Assembly (NCBI GenBank): GCA_000349905.1
Contig: KB722767.1
Coordinates: forward strand, 325,817 to 365,124
Source: Volvariella volvacea V23
Lineage: Eukaryota; Basidiomycota; Agaricomycetes; Agaricales; Pluteaceae
Direction of reading: 5' to 3'
Length of the DNA stretch: 39,308 nt
Below, piece after piece: positions 1 to 8,963 of the stretch; positions within the stretch are counted from its first letter, which is position 1; the number at the start of each line of letters is the position of its first letter. A model generated the notes under the pieces. The model made no database searches, was not told where the DNA came from, and saw only the letters and a list, made by a program, of their open reading frames with translations. The position numbers were made by a program, and so were the translations under genes.

Positions 1-449
1 GGCTTGGGGTGTTTGATGATTATGACGAGGAAGGCGGATTTACCTTCGGTGGCGACCTCAAGGAGGACTTGGTCAAATCTGGCGGACCACACCTAGGATT
101 CTCTGATCGCCTTGAATCTGTCAGCGACTTGATTGCACAATTGTGCGAGGTATTTGGAGCTCGCTATAGCAAGTTTATACCATTCCGAGAGGAACGCTTC
201 GAGAAGCTCAATAGTCCAACCTGGTTGATTCAGACCCTTCGCGACGCAGCACAACAACTGCCCAATGATGGTGTACGGGATTGGACAGACAACCAATCCA
301 AGCTCGAAGAAGACCAGCTGAACAGGAAGCGAAAGGGGGAGGATTATGGTGAACGACCCTTGAGTAAGCGCTCAAGACAATTTGATGGATTGTGGACTAG
401 TGACTCGTCCCCCTATGGTGAAGGATTGACTCCCGCACTCGAGCCTTAG
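1..449 (+). CDS. 3' end of an unrecognised protein-coding gene (partial)
   Basis: The frame is open from the window edge to a TAG at 447-449, giving about 149 C-terminal residues; the start lies outside the window (the first codon usable as a start is GTG, which is not a fungal start). The segment is acidic at first (DDYDEE), then has a helical-looking middle and ends in a basic nuclear-localisation-like patch (NRKRKGED, then SKRSR). The arrangement of a conserved helical tail followed by a KR-rich end resembles the C-terminus of fungal FunK1-type protein kinases, but no kinase motif is in view, so this is only a guess. The frame has no stop and balanced codon use, so it is probably a real last exon. 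Confidence 0.5.
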   Translation, partial: LGVFDDYDEEGGFTFGGDLKEDLVKSGGPHLGFSDRLESVSDLIAQLCEVFGARYSKFIPFREERFEKLNSPTWLIQTLRDAAQQLPNDGVRDWTDNQSKLEEDQLNRKRKGEDYGERPLSKRSRQFDGLWTSDSSPYGEGLTPALEP

Positions 450-486
450 GATGTGTCACCAGTAAGAGTTGGATAATCGCAGGCAT

Positions 487-1163
487 GTGTTACATTATGT
501 AAAGGCTATACTATGTTTAGAATCGCCACCCTTGAGAGATTCCACAAACTTGGGGCCATCTCCAGCTCTATTCTCTGCCACATTGGGCAGTCGACACTCC
601 CCCCCTTTCCAGACCTCATGTGTTTTTGGGTTTGAATCTGCACGTCTATTGTACTGAAGCAACTAAGCTTTCGTATCGAGATTGCGGATCTGTGTAATAT
701 CCCCAGGCTGTATGGGATCCCGTATTCTATGTGCTTCGGACTCGCTGAGGATGACGACAGTGAACTAGCTGTAAGAGCATGCATATGGGTCTAGTAATAG
801 AAATAAGAGATTAACGTGTTGAGTGTGTCGGAAGAAATGGTACAGACAATGGAATTGCTGGTCGTTACCCCCTTGATCATGACTCCTCACCTCAAATCCC
901 ACCTTCTAAATTTGTAAAACAGAATTACCTTCTGCTTGCTTTGGAATTTGCTGCGATACAAGGTAAACGATAGAAGCGTCGTAACCAGCCCCAACTCTTT
1001 GGACTCTCTCGTATCTTTGAACACGAGAGACGATTCTTGGCCAGTATTCGGCTCGTTGTAGGATTTCATCTGCAAGTTCTGAGGGTAACAGCTCGAGGAG
1101 GAACTTGCGAACTTGAATCACGTCTTGTGATGTCTTGTGGTGGCGTTGGTGATGGCTAGTCAC
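487..1163 (-). pseudogene. Decayed copy A of a fungal hypothetical-protein family (LPxEL...AEYWP type)
   Basis: Reading the minus strand from 1163, the frame gives a recognisable N-terminal block with VQVRK-like (IQVRKFLLEL), LPSELADEIL and AEYWPRIVS motifs. An in-frame TAG follows at 906-908, after which the same frame continues with a VRSHDQG block. Farther on, other frames give a VVILSESEAHRIRD block and a FVESLKGGD block. The order of blocks is the same as in copy B (about 1590-2340) and in a large uncharacterised family of fungal proteins that I recall as having LPPEL/AEYW and SLxPGDRI/PGW motifs. There is no ATG at the expected start (the codon is GTG), there are stops and frame changes, and the final PGW segment is missing. 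Function is unknown even for intact members. Confidence 0.6.
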
Positions 1164-1376
1164 ATTAACTTCTTGGTAATGAATATCTGTAGTCCATTGC
1201 CGGATGCTCTAAATTTCACCTCGAGCCCGTTCTCATGCAAGTTACCCGGATATCAGATTGAGTGGGAGGTGGATTTTATAGAAGGTTTCCCACACGAATG
1301 CGGCATGCCATAGGTTGATCATTGTGTCACTAGCTAAGACGTATATAATGAGCATTTCTTAATGTGATACCCCAAC

Positions 1377-1398
1377 CTGACTTAGAGCTGACTTAGAG
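1377..1398. repeat. Short perfect tandem duplication (11 bp x 2)
   Basis: The 11-mer ctgacttagag occurs twice back to back, followed by a third partial ctg. It lies in the non-coding gap between the two pseudogene copies. Confidence 0.85.
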
Positions 1399-1589
1399 CT
1401 GCTAAAAGAAGGTAAAATCAGAATTATGAAATCGTGTGCTCATTTAATACAGATGACCGTGATAAATAGAGCTCGTGTGGTCTTACAATGAAGACAGAGT
1501 AGAATACCTTGAGAATAGCCACATAAACGGGATCATTATACCAAGCTAGTTGCCGAATCAAGACTATCATACACAGTAAAAAATCTCGA

Positions 1590-2340
1590 CAGTAGCTTGG
1601 TAAACGTTATTACTCCAACCAGGATACTAAATTCAGGCAAACACATCAGTCTCCAAACCATAGAAAAAAATCTTAGGACTCACCCAAGCGCGGACCACAA
1701 GGGCAATTCTATCACCACTTTTGAGAAATTTCACCATTCGAAAACCATTCCCAGCGCCATCCTCGTCCATTTTCTGCGAGCGGCATTCACCCTATTCTTA
1801 CTATCTCGTGTATTTTCTTACTCAATCCGCACTTGGACTGTGTAGACTCTTCTATCGGGGTCCTAAATCTCCGTGATTTCGCCAGGCCGAACAGATTCTC
1901 GCAGCCTGTGAGATTCGGCCTCCGAAATGATGACAGCATCAAATCGACTCCAAGTGGCACTAATTATAAGAAGAAGATCGTTAGGGCCCCAGTACACAAT
2001 TTCAAAAGAAGGAATACATATACGCATGACGGCCGCTGTCCCATCCTTGATCGTGGCTCTTCATCTTGAACTTTACCCTCTCAACCCGTACAGCAGAGCC
2101 ATCAGGTTCCAATTTTGGGATTGGCTCGGATACAAGATACACGTTCCAAACATCCTTAGGGGGAGATCGAGTATAAACTACAATCTCTTCCTCGACATGA
2201 GAAATAAGTCTTGGTCAGTACTCTGCATGCTGCAGGACCTCATCCACCAGCTCTGTGGGTCTAAATTTAAGGAGGAGCTTGCGCACTTGAACACACCTAG
2301 TTGGTGTTTGGACAACCCTCACTGCAGCCGCAGCCCATGC
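1590..2340 (-). pseudogene. Decayed copy B of the same hypothetical-protein family
   Basis: On the minus strand from about 2340 the frame gives VQVRKLLLKF, PTELVDEVLQ and HAEY, then a TGA stop at 2215-2217 exactly where copy A has the Trp of AEYWP. It continues with PRLISHV, VYLVSEPIP, VKFKMKSHDQGW, WSRFDAVIISEAESHRLRE and TVQVRIE. After a frame change comes LKSGDRIALVVRAW, a plausible intron (GTGAGT...TTTAG) and the end block YPGWSNNVYQATVE. Copy B keeps the full block order of the family, including the last exon that copy A has lost. Lesions are the Trp-to-stop change, further stops and at least one frameshift. Copies A and B have the same orientation and look like an old tandem duplication. 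Confidence 0.62.
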
Positions 2341-3043
2341 TAAGCGTCTTTTGCGCATGGCTTGATACGAAGTGATTGATACGAGGCCTCAAGAGTCTAC
2401 CTATATACAATGCTCACCCAAGACTTCTCCCGCCAGATTTTCCGGTTCCTGTGAGCAGGTGAAAAGTAAAGATCTCAAGTATGACTTTTGCGAACGGAAT
2501 AAGAGACTAATTGGATGAATACCTAAGGGCCGAAAGCACAGAAGGCGAACGCCCCACGACTCACAATGGAAAAGATCATGATAATTCCGGTGCTCACCCA
2601 ACTATTACGCGTGATCCTCTAGGATACTCACTAACTGAAAGTTGAATGGAGGCAGGCATGATAAGTGTTTCGCGTAATGCTTGGATCATGATACAGCGTA
2701 AAGGATTGGGAGTAGCTTCGTGTTCGTGATTCATACCCTGATAACAATAGCTCAAACAGTGGCTTGGGCCCAGGTGTCCTCTGCGCCGGCCCGGCGATGC
2801 CGGATTTGTGTACCGATTTTCTGCATTTCGTCTTTCCTCCCACCATGAATCCTGCCCACTCGTCCGTAGACTCACGCCGACAATAAACGTGCTCACAATT
2901 ATTGACTTTGTATCTCGCCGGCTGGTCGAAGAGACTTCTCGATAACAGCAACTTTCCACCATGCTGGCGAATGCACATCCTTGCTGTGCGGAAGTGACAC
3001 CCTGTTCGATGATCATTGCCCATGCTGTGAATCAACTAGTTCA
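2341..3043. other. Intergenic stretch, no supported feature
   Basis: Overlapping minus-strand frames of 134-140 codons cross 2594-3035, but they are mutual shadows without family motifs, splice logic or a good start. I see nothing else here. Confidence 0.5.
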
Positions 3044-3049
3044 GTCAAA

Positions 3050-3150
3050 ATCCAGATTGTTCCGAATTTGAGGGTTCCGACTGTCCGTGTCCGGGTTCCG
3101 ATGGGCCGATCGTCCGTCCGTGTTGGGTCGGAGTCCGCGTTTCCGCTTCG
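3050..3150 (+). repeat. GC-rich dispersed repeat, left copy
   Basis: A stretch rich in TCCG units (gttccgaattt, then gtgtccgggttccg, then gtccgtccg) is unlike the surrounding AT-balanced DNA. A diverged copy in opposite orientation lies at about 3853-3975, so the two bracket the CxC5 fragment. A short piece with the same flavour (ggtccgggtccggcccgg) is seen near 33421. Part of the similarity is compositional, but the shared 11-mer gttccgaattt and the order of blocks argue for a real repeat. Confidence 0.5.
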
Positions 3151-3198
3151 CGGTGGCTGACCACTTGCACCGCCGACGACAACGCCCCCTCGCCAAGG

Positions 3199-3853
3199 AT
3201 GCCTTGTCAACGCGGCCATTTGCTGAAGCTCGTTAAGTTTGTCAGAGTCTCCTGCGCATTGAAAAATGTAATCTTGTTGACCCAACCCTCGACATGGGAC
3301 CCAAACCAGCCACCACACTTTCTCCCACCCGGTGTCGTCGCGACGCTAGCACGAGCATGTACGCTATCAGAGAATGAAGTCCTGGAATACTGGGATGCTC
3401 ACCGCGAGGAGATATGGTTGATGAGTAGTGAGGACATAGATGTTGAGCAAGAACTACGCACTCATGGGGCACACGACGGGCTACGTACAGGCAAACTTCA
3501 TTGATGGCCTATTGTAGCTAATAGCTTTGTTTTACCAGTGTCTGCACGAAATATCTTTCCTCCTGTCCTCCACTGCATCAACAATGGATGCAAACGATCA
3601 ATCCATCAAGGAATAAATCATCGGCTTTATGAGGCTCATTCGCGAGCCGTGGTCCTGTTCACTGCAGATGCTGGTCCATTGGTTGTCCATTACGTGCATT
3701 TTCTGTGCAATGGTACGTCATTAGTTTTAATTGAGACCTTTGCATGGTAAAGGCGTGATATTCTAGGTTGCAAGGCTATCTATCACCAAAACTACGCCGT
3801 CTTTACTGAAGTGTATGGGGGAAAGCTCAGCCAACCCGACGGTACTATGAAAT
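3199..3853 (+). pseudogene. CxC5-like cysteine-cluster gene fragment (KDZ-transposase associated), 3' truncated
   Basis: Three exons join in frame: 3199-3484, 3539-3712 and 3767 onward, with two 54-nt introns (3485-3538 GTACAG...CCAG; 3713-3766 GTACGT...CTAG). Exon 1 encodes an N-terminal block ending in FLPPGVVATLARAC, EVLEYWDAHREEIW and LRTHGAHDGL. Exons 2-3 encode the cysteine-cluster region: IFPPVLHCINNGCKR, VVLFTADAGP, HFLCNGCKAIYHQNYAVF. The layout PP..C...C, then VLFT.D.G, then C..C...YH.NY matches my memory of the CxC5 domain that accompanies KDZ transposases in basidiomycetes. The product stops abruptly where the GC-rich repeat starts, so the downstream CxC6/KDZ part is gone. Splicing looks intact, so the truncation may be recent. 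Confidence 0.6.
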
Positions 3854-3975
3854 TAAAGTTCAACGACTTATATTTCGGAATCCCAATTCTGAGTCGGAGA
3901 TTCACGGACAGGCGGGCGGACGGACTAGGCGGACCCGGACCCGGATAAGCGGAATCTTGAAATTCGGAACGCTCT
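3853..3975 (-). repeat. GC-rich dispersed repeat, right copy (inverted relative to 3050-3150)
   Basis: The reverse complement reads gttccgaatttcaagattcc, then gggtccgggtccg, then gtccgtccgcccg, matching the left copy in block order. It cuts off the CxC5 reading frame at its inner edge, and the first unit of the tandem array begins just past its outer edge. Confidence 0.5.
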
Positions 3976-3999
3976 CCCAAAATCTCACATGGTGGGTTT

Positions 4000-5246
4000 T
4001 CTGAACCCTTCGCCGCGTCTCTGCTGTACTTCCATACTTGGAGCTCTCGTATGTGCAATCAACCATTGTTGGGTATTTACGTTTGGCATGCATCGCACCC
4101 AGGCAGCCGTACCATCTTGGTGATTGCAGTTACTCGCGCAGAACTCAGATAGTTGTACAGGTTGGGATGGTGTTCTCGATTTCCAAGAAAACTGCCAGTG
4201 GCTCTGCACACTGCACGGATGAACTACTACGTGGTGATTTTCCTTGCCATAGCAGTTTCATAGTTGGCATTTCTGAGTCCTTAGCTTCTGCGTGTTGTTA
4301 ACAAATTCTTGCTGTGCGAAAGGCTATGCTTAGATGGTATTTCTTTTCAAGAGAAAGCTGTTATCAGAAGGCCAGATGTAGAAGCGGATATCACTGCCAC
4401 CATGCATGTCTGCCAACACGCAGACATTGGGCACAGCCTATTAAGCCCAATACATGATATGGATTGTATGTGGCACCTTTCGGATGATCGGATACAAGCT
4501 TTAATCGCACATCGGACTGGCTCAAGCAGTGCACCGATCAGAACCACGTTCGCCCTAGCCGGCATCAAGAACTGTGGTATACGTCTTCAAATACTAGTGA
4601 TAACTATGTTGTCTGTACCGATGCCCATCCTCACCTCACCACTGGTCGGAACGCGTTCTGGGTTTGTGCTGTCATCACTTTCCCCGTTTTTCAACTTTGC
4701 GGACACAGAGCAATGTTAACGCCCAACATTACGCCACCTCCACCTTACCAGTTTGGTATTCATCGTTCATTATTGTGCTACATGGTCTAGTTGAAGCGCC
4801 ATTGACTCGTCCCCCTATTCACATGTATTTACAGGTCCAGCCTATGCACAGCGATGCAGCGAATCACTGGCTAGTAAAAGTCTGCCCAATTCTGCACTTC
4901 CCTTAGCAAAATTCCTTCTTCATTCTTGCCTATTCCTTGGACTTCATCTGCGCTTTGTCTTGTACTGTAAAACTTAGGCTTAATGGCATCAGTTTGTCGC
5001 TTTGAGTATACAAGTCGATAGTGGATGTAACTCGCAACATATTCCTGTCGATCACATATGGACAATGAGGCGTGCTGCGTGCAGATGAGATGCTATGTTG
5101 CTGTTTTGGCTATGCACAACTGGCGAACAAATGCGTTGGAATACCTTTTTCTCAGGCGAGTTGTTACGTTCACCCAGCGCCTCTGAATAATATAAAGAAC
5201 AACCTGGCTTAACTTCCATCATTTATCACTCTGACCTCGTCAGTAA
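4000..5246 (+). repeat. Tandem-array unit 1, conserved non-coding leader (5'-truncated)
   Basis: This leader aligns by eye with 6490-7919 (unit 2), and its 4000-4700 part with 9710-10400 (unit 3). Shared blocks in order: a ctctgctgt..ttc..tcgag block at 4018, cttggtggttctgg-like DNA, tgtacaggttgggat, tctgcacactgcac, a gcgaaaggc...tatggc block near 4317, an agaac..cattagcgct-type block, tcagcctatgcacagc-like DNA near 4838 and a cttgtactg block near 4960. Identity is clearly below that of a recent duplication. It lacks the roughly 800 bp that open units 2 and 3; its left edge abuts the inverted GC-rich repeat. No convincing ORF on either strand. Confidence 0.6.
5191..5197 (+). promoter_or_regulatory. 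TATA element of small gene 1
   Basis: The sequence tataaag lies about 50 bp upstream of the ATG at 5247. Units 2 and 3 have a TATA element at the corresponding place. Confidence 0.5.
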
Positions 5247-5530
5247 ATGTCTGTCGGACTGAAAGTTTTGTAGGTTCCACTATCCCCATATCGCTCCATA
5301 CAACATCTTGACTATGTTTAGGTGTTCCCCTGATATGAGTCCCTCCCCAAGCACTAACTCCAAGCTCCAGCCGAGATTGCCTGAAGAAAGGTTAGTGCCC
5401 TCTTGGCCACGACACGTGTAACAGGGCATTGATTATGTTCAACACGTTCAGTTCATGTCACGGTGCTAGGGGAGCGGCAAATCAGAACGTCAGTGACGCT
5501 ATTAAGAAGCCGGGAGGCAGCACGAAATAA
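5247..5530 (+). CDS. Small three-exon gene 1 of a tandem paralogous family (56 aa)
   Basis: Exons 5247-5269, 5322-5390 and 5452-5530; introns of 52 nt (GTAGGT...TTTAG) and 61 nt (GTTAGT...TTCAG). The protein starts MSVGLKVL, has a Ser/Pro-rich middle (DMSPSPSTNSKL) and ends with RGAANQNVSD and a lysine-containing tail (KKPGGSTK). No signal peptide or membrane segment. The model is supported by the two paralogues at 7920 and 11107. In all three both introns interrupt codons after the second base, exon 1 is tiny, and exon 3 opens with an R-G-A-x-N motif. Intron 2 ends in atgttcaacacgttcag, close to gtgttcaacgcaaacag in gene 3. This is the shortest member, with the weakest basic tail. Function is unknown and I recognise no homologue; expression is not shown. 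Confidence 0.5.
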
Positions 5531-5669
5531 GCAAGGGTGTAAAAGAGTCCGGTGGGGGCGCGGATAGTAGTTAATATATATGACAATACGGTACGTCACC
5601 AAGCATAACCTATCCGCGCTTATCGTTTCCAATAGCTAAAAGCGCATTGCACTCGGAGAAAAAGGAGAG

Positions 5670-7919
5670 GAAGAAGAAAATAAGAAAGCAAAGAAAAAAG
5701 TTGGAAAAATTGCAACAAGAAAAAAAAGAATTATACTCTTCCTTTCTGTCATTTGTCTCGAACGACGGGTTGGAGAGGCGAATTTATCTGGCATTAGTTT
5801 GTACATCGCATTTTGTATGCGCTCGGTTCTTGCTTTCGACTTGGCATACGTTCTCCTTGTATTGTATTTATGGATTCTGATCTGATGACGCTCGATGGTA
5901 ATTTCTTCCCTGGTTAATTAATTTAGGTGATGACCCTAGCCGATTATTTCCCCGCTTCTTCCACCACTACCATTATCATGACCATCCCCCCAGACTACCG
6001 AGTAAAACACCAATAAATACTGACTTTCTACCTCGTTGACGGGCGAAGGATGCACATTTGTATTTGAGAGTCCATGCAACGGGTAGGAGATGCAGCCACC
6101 ACATTCCGAAACCTTTGTTGCTATTCTTTGGTGTCGGATCAACGATTCCTGGTTCACCCCCATCACAATAAGTAAATATTCAGTGGTAGTGCGTTAAAAT
6201 GGCACCGAGTAAGTAATCCGTTAAACCTGAAAGCGATAGGAAGCCAATTTGTCCCTCCCCGGCATGCCAGATGCATAGCTGTATGATTCACGTCGACGTC
6301 TAACTTAGCTACATTGCTTCAAGTTGTCATGAATCCGATAGCATCAACTACCCACCGCGCTGGCAAGCGTTTATCCTTGTTGTGAAAGGGTGTCATAGGC
6401 TTTCCAATGGGATAGCACCTGTCGTATAGTGCTTGTGCTGTAATCAATCAACTTGAATTCAGTCAGAAATTCCTGCAGTAGGCTCTCTCAATGCTTCACC
6501 CTGCTCTGCTGTGCCTCCACTTTCGAGGCTAGCGTATTTTGGTACGATTAAAGCAATATCGAGCGTTTACGTGTATTGTGCATCGCTTTCACTAGGAGCG
6601 AACAAATCGCGTCTTGGTGGTTCTGGTGGCTGGCGCACAAGTGACATGCCTGTACAGGTTGAGATAGAACTCTCGACTTCCAAGACCGTAAGCTCTGCAC
6701 ACTGTACTTGACAGGTGAACTGCAATGGTGCAATTCTGTTTGTTATGGGCATTGGGTTGTGGACGCTTCTCCCGATCATTTGGCTTCTGCGCACTGCTAA
6801 CTATTCTCTTCCATGCGAAAGGCAATGCCCTTATGGCATTTTTTCTACGTGATAAGAAGGGCACGTGTAAACAGCAGCCACCGCCACCGCCGCCTTATTG
6901 CACGGGACTTTCCAAGGTCAGGGAATCCCCGGATATGGATTCGCTCACCCAGCCTCAGTACGGCAAGTCACAGCCTCAAGTGAAATGTGCGATAAGGGGT
7001 GATTTCCTTTGGCACATTAGGTCCAAGTTTCGAAGATCACGGCTGAGTCCACATCCGACGCTCAAGCAGTGCATCGTTTAGAACTTCATTAGCGCTAATC
7101 GCAGCGATAGCAGGGAGCTGTGATACCTAGTCCAGGACTCAAAAGCAGCACCAACGACATCTCATGTATTGCCCATTTCCTCTCCCCGTCTCTGGTTGGA
7201 ACGTAGTACTCCGTCCCGTACTCTCATCCCTACACCTCACCCAGAGCCATCCTGCAAGCAAGGAGCGGTGTCGGCGCCAACTTTGCACAGACTGCCACGA
7301 TCACACTCTGACGCTTCACCGGTTCGCTATTACTTTGACTCACTGTGAATTGCTTGCACGTCTTTTCCAATTACGTATCGACTCATCCCTCTGTTCAGAC
7401 GTTCGACAGATCTAGCCTATGCATAGCAATGCAATGGCCTACTGACTTTGTATTGTTGGCTCATTAGTTCGTTGACCTTCGAGCTTAGCATGAGTATTCC
7501 TCCATTCTTACGTCTTTCCTTGTACTGCGGACAAGTTTGCATGTTTGGTTAGCCTTGTGCTAATATAGTAGGTAGTAAAGAGGACGACTCTAGTGTGTAC
7601 GTATTGAAGCGCAAAGGACCCTTACCACTTAAAACTTTGCAACGAGGCCTGCATAGGCATATCCATAGCCGTGAAGGAATGAGAAGGAAAGCTGTTAATG
7701 GCTGTGCAAAGCGTGCATGTAGAGAGAAATAAATACCCTCTTTCCTATGAGTCATTCGACATCAAGTCATGATTCCTCAGTTTAACAGCATCCAGAGGTT
7801 ATATATACACTAGGACTCGACTCATCCTGACATTCATCTCGTCACCTACTATAACTTCAACCCGCGTCCACGCCTTTATCGGCTTTATTCTTTTAATTTT
7901 TCGTTAAGCGTTGCCTGTC
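5670..7919 (+). repeat. Tandem-array unit 2, conserved non-coding leader
   Basis: The unit begins in a purine-rich stretch and aligns by eye with unit 3 from about 8964. Matching blocks include ggttcttgctttcgac at 5824 against ggttctcgctttcgac at 9118, and tcatgaccatccccccagac at 5978 against tcatgaccatccatccggac at 9228. Also shared are ccacgtcgac-type DNA near 6290 and 9558, tttcgaggct at 6523 and 9732, tggacgcttctcccgat at 6761 and 9977, and agctgtgatacct at 7119 against tgctgtgatacct at 10360. Several short ORFs on both strands differ between units, so I read this as leader or regulatory DNA rather than gene. Confidence 0.65.
7800..7807 (+). promoter_or_regulatory. TATA element of small gene 2
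   Basis: tatatata about 115 bp upstream of the ATG at 7920, followed by a pyrimidine-rich leader (ctttattcttttaatttttc). Confidence 0.45.
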
Positions 7920-8245
7920 ATGGCTAGTAGTATTAAGGGATCAGTACTCTTGTAAGTTCACTGCCTTGTTAGCATCCTAATCGCTGTACTTAGTAACTTG
8001 AGTGTTGTCCCAAACCTACCCACTGCAGCCGCGGCTGATTTTCAGCCCACCAAACCCCCATCAGGTCGGGTGTGAGTATCTTCCGACTAAGTCGCAGGTG
8101 ATCTGCTATATTGACCACTACTCCTGACGCTGCCAGCGATCCCCATTGCCCCAGGGGAGCCAAGAATGGCACTATTACGCACACTAGCACTTCAGGAGAT
8201 GGGAAGAAAGGAGTGAAAAAAGACTCGAAATCAAAATCGGGATAA
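7920..8245 (+). CDS. Small three-exon gene 2 of the tandem family (72 aa)
   Basis: Exons 7920-7951, 7994-8071 and 8137-8245; introns of 42 nt (GTAAGT...CTTAG, with a cctaatc branch-like site) and 65 nt (GTGAGT...GCCAG). Both introns fall after the second codon base, as in genes 1 and 3. The protein begins MASSIKGSVLF, has an Ala/Pro-rich middle (TAAAADFQPTKPPSGR), then CPRGAKNGTITH and a Lys/Ser tail (DGKKGVKKDSKSKSG). The alternative acceptor at about 8028 would give an immediate stop, which favours the acceptor at 7993. The tail suggests an RNA/DNA-binding or nucleolar protein, but that is inference from composition only. Function unknown. Confidence 0.52.
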
Positions 8246-8672
8246 CGCTCAGCACGTTCCACGATGGGCACCTCACTCATGTGCCCCCTAACCTTATGGG
8301 AATTTACATGCATTAATATTACGGTGTGTAGATTCTGCGCCACCTTATTGAACCTGATCGTGACGCGTCAAATAATTCCCAGATTCGATAAGGACATTGT
8401 TCGTTCAGACACTAAACCCCCACCGTTTTTTCGCCTGCTTTCTTCATTACTTTCGTTTTGTATCACTGCTCTTTCCTTTATTTTATCGTTGCTCAATACT
8501 GCTATGCTGTCGTTACCCATGCCCATTAGGGATCTATGTCTATGTTTCGGAAGAATAGTAGGTGGCGGTGTGTAATGTGTATGGTATTGCTTTGAAAGTC
8601 GTAATTTGCGAATGTATAATGTCCAGGTCCTCCATGTCGGGCACAACATTATCGCGGGTGTGTGTACGCAAA
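8246..8672. other. Spacer between small gene 2 and the RA-like fragment
   Basis: No supported gene. Its end overlaps a 19-nt match to exon 3 of gene 2 (see 8666-8684). Confidence 0.4.
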
Positions 8673-8684
8673 CTAGCACTTCAG
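8666..8684 (+). repeat. Short echo of small-gene-2 exon 3
   Basis: acgcaaactagcacttcag differs at one base from acgcacactagcacttcag at 8177-8195 inside exon 3 of gene 2. The flanks do not align clearly, so it may be a relic of a further small-gene copy or chance. Confidence 0.35.
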
Positions 8685-8963
8685 TGCCAAAAAAAATGTG
8701 CAATTGTCCACGCTTCTCACGAATCTGCAAGTTGTTAAAGGTAGAAAGTAGAAATAAATCCCCTTGCTGCAGTCCGTCCTACAACACAGCCTCGAGATGC
8801 CGCTGAAACAATATTTAATATATTCGCGTAGCGACATGCGGGGATAAATTGGAGATTCGTGATAAATGATAGCTGAAATGTTCAATACAGATCGAAATTC
8901 GGCATTGTAACTGATAATGAGACCAGGCTCAGTATCTAGTGAACCCACCTTGCTGAATACCAT
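8673..8963 (-). pseudogene. Truncated, decayed copy of the RA/ubiquitin-like domain gene at 12842-13217
   Basis: On the minus strand from 8963 the DNA reads VFSK followed by gtgggttcactag, the same exon end and intron start as IFTK + gtgggtgcactag in the copy at 13128. The intron body (atgccgaatttcgatctgta against atgacgaatttcgatttgta) and the next exon (LNI..IYHE..IY, later LC...D..KG..YF) also correspond. The acceptor TAG of the good copy has become ta-t here, the exon has lost its QTELSSYALG block, and no upstream exon exists because array unit 3 begins immediately at 8964. It is therefore cut by the duplication junction and not functional. Confidence 0.55.

Noticed and set aside
2594..3035. 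Two overlapping minus-strand ORFs of 134-140 codons
   Set aside because: Both frames of the same DNA are open, neither has a motif, and they end in the GC-rich repeat.
8673..8963. The 96-codon minus ORF as an intact gene
   Set aside because: Its first part reads through what is an intron in the paralogue at 12842-13217, and the acceptor is destroyed; it is a fragment.
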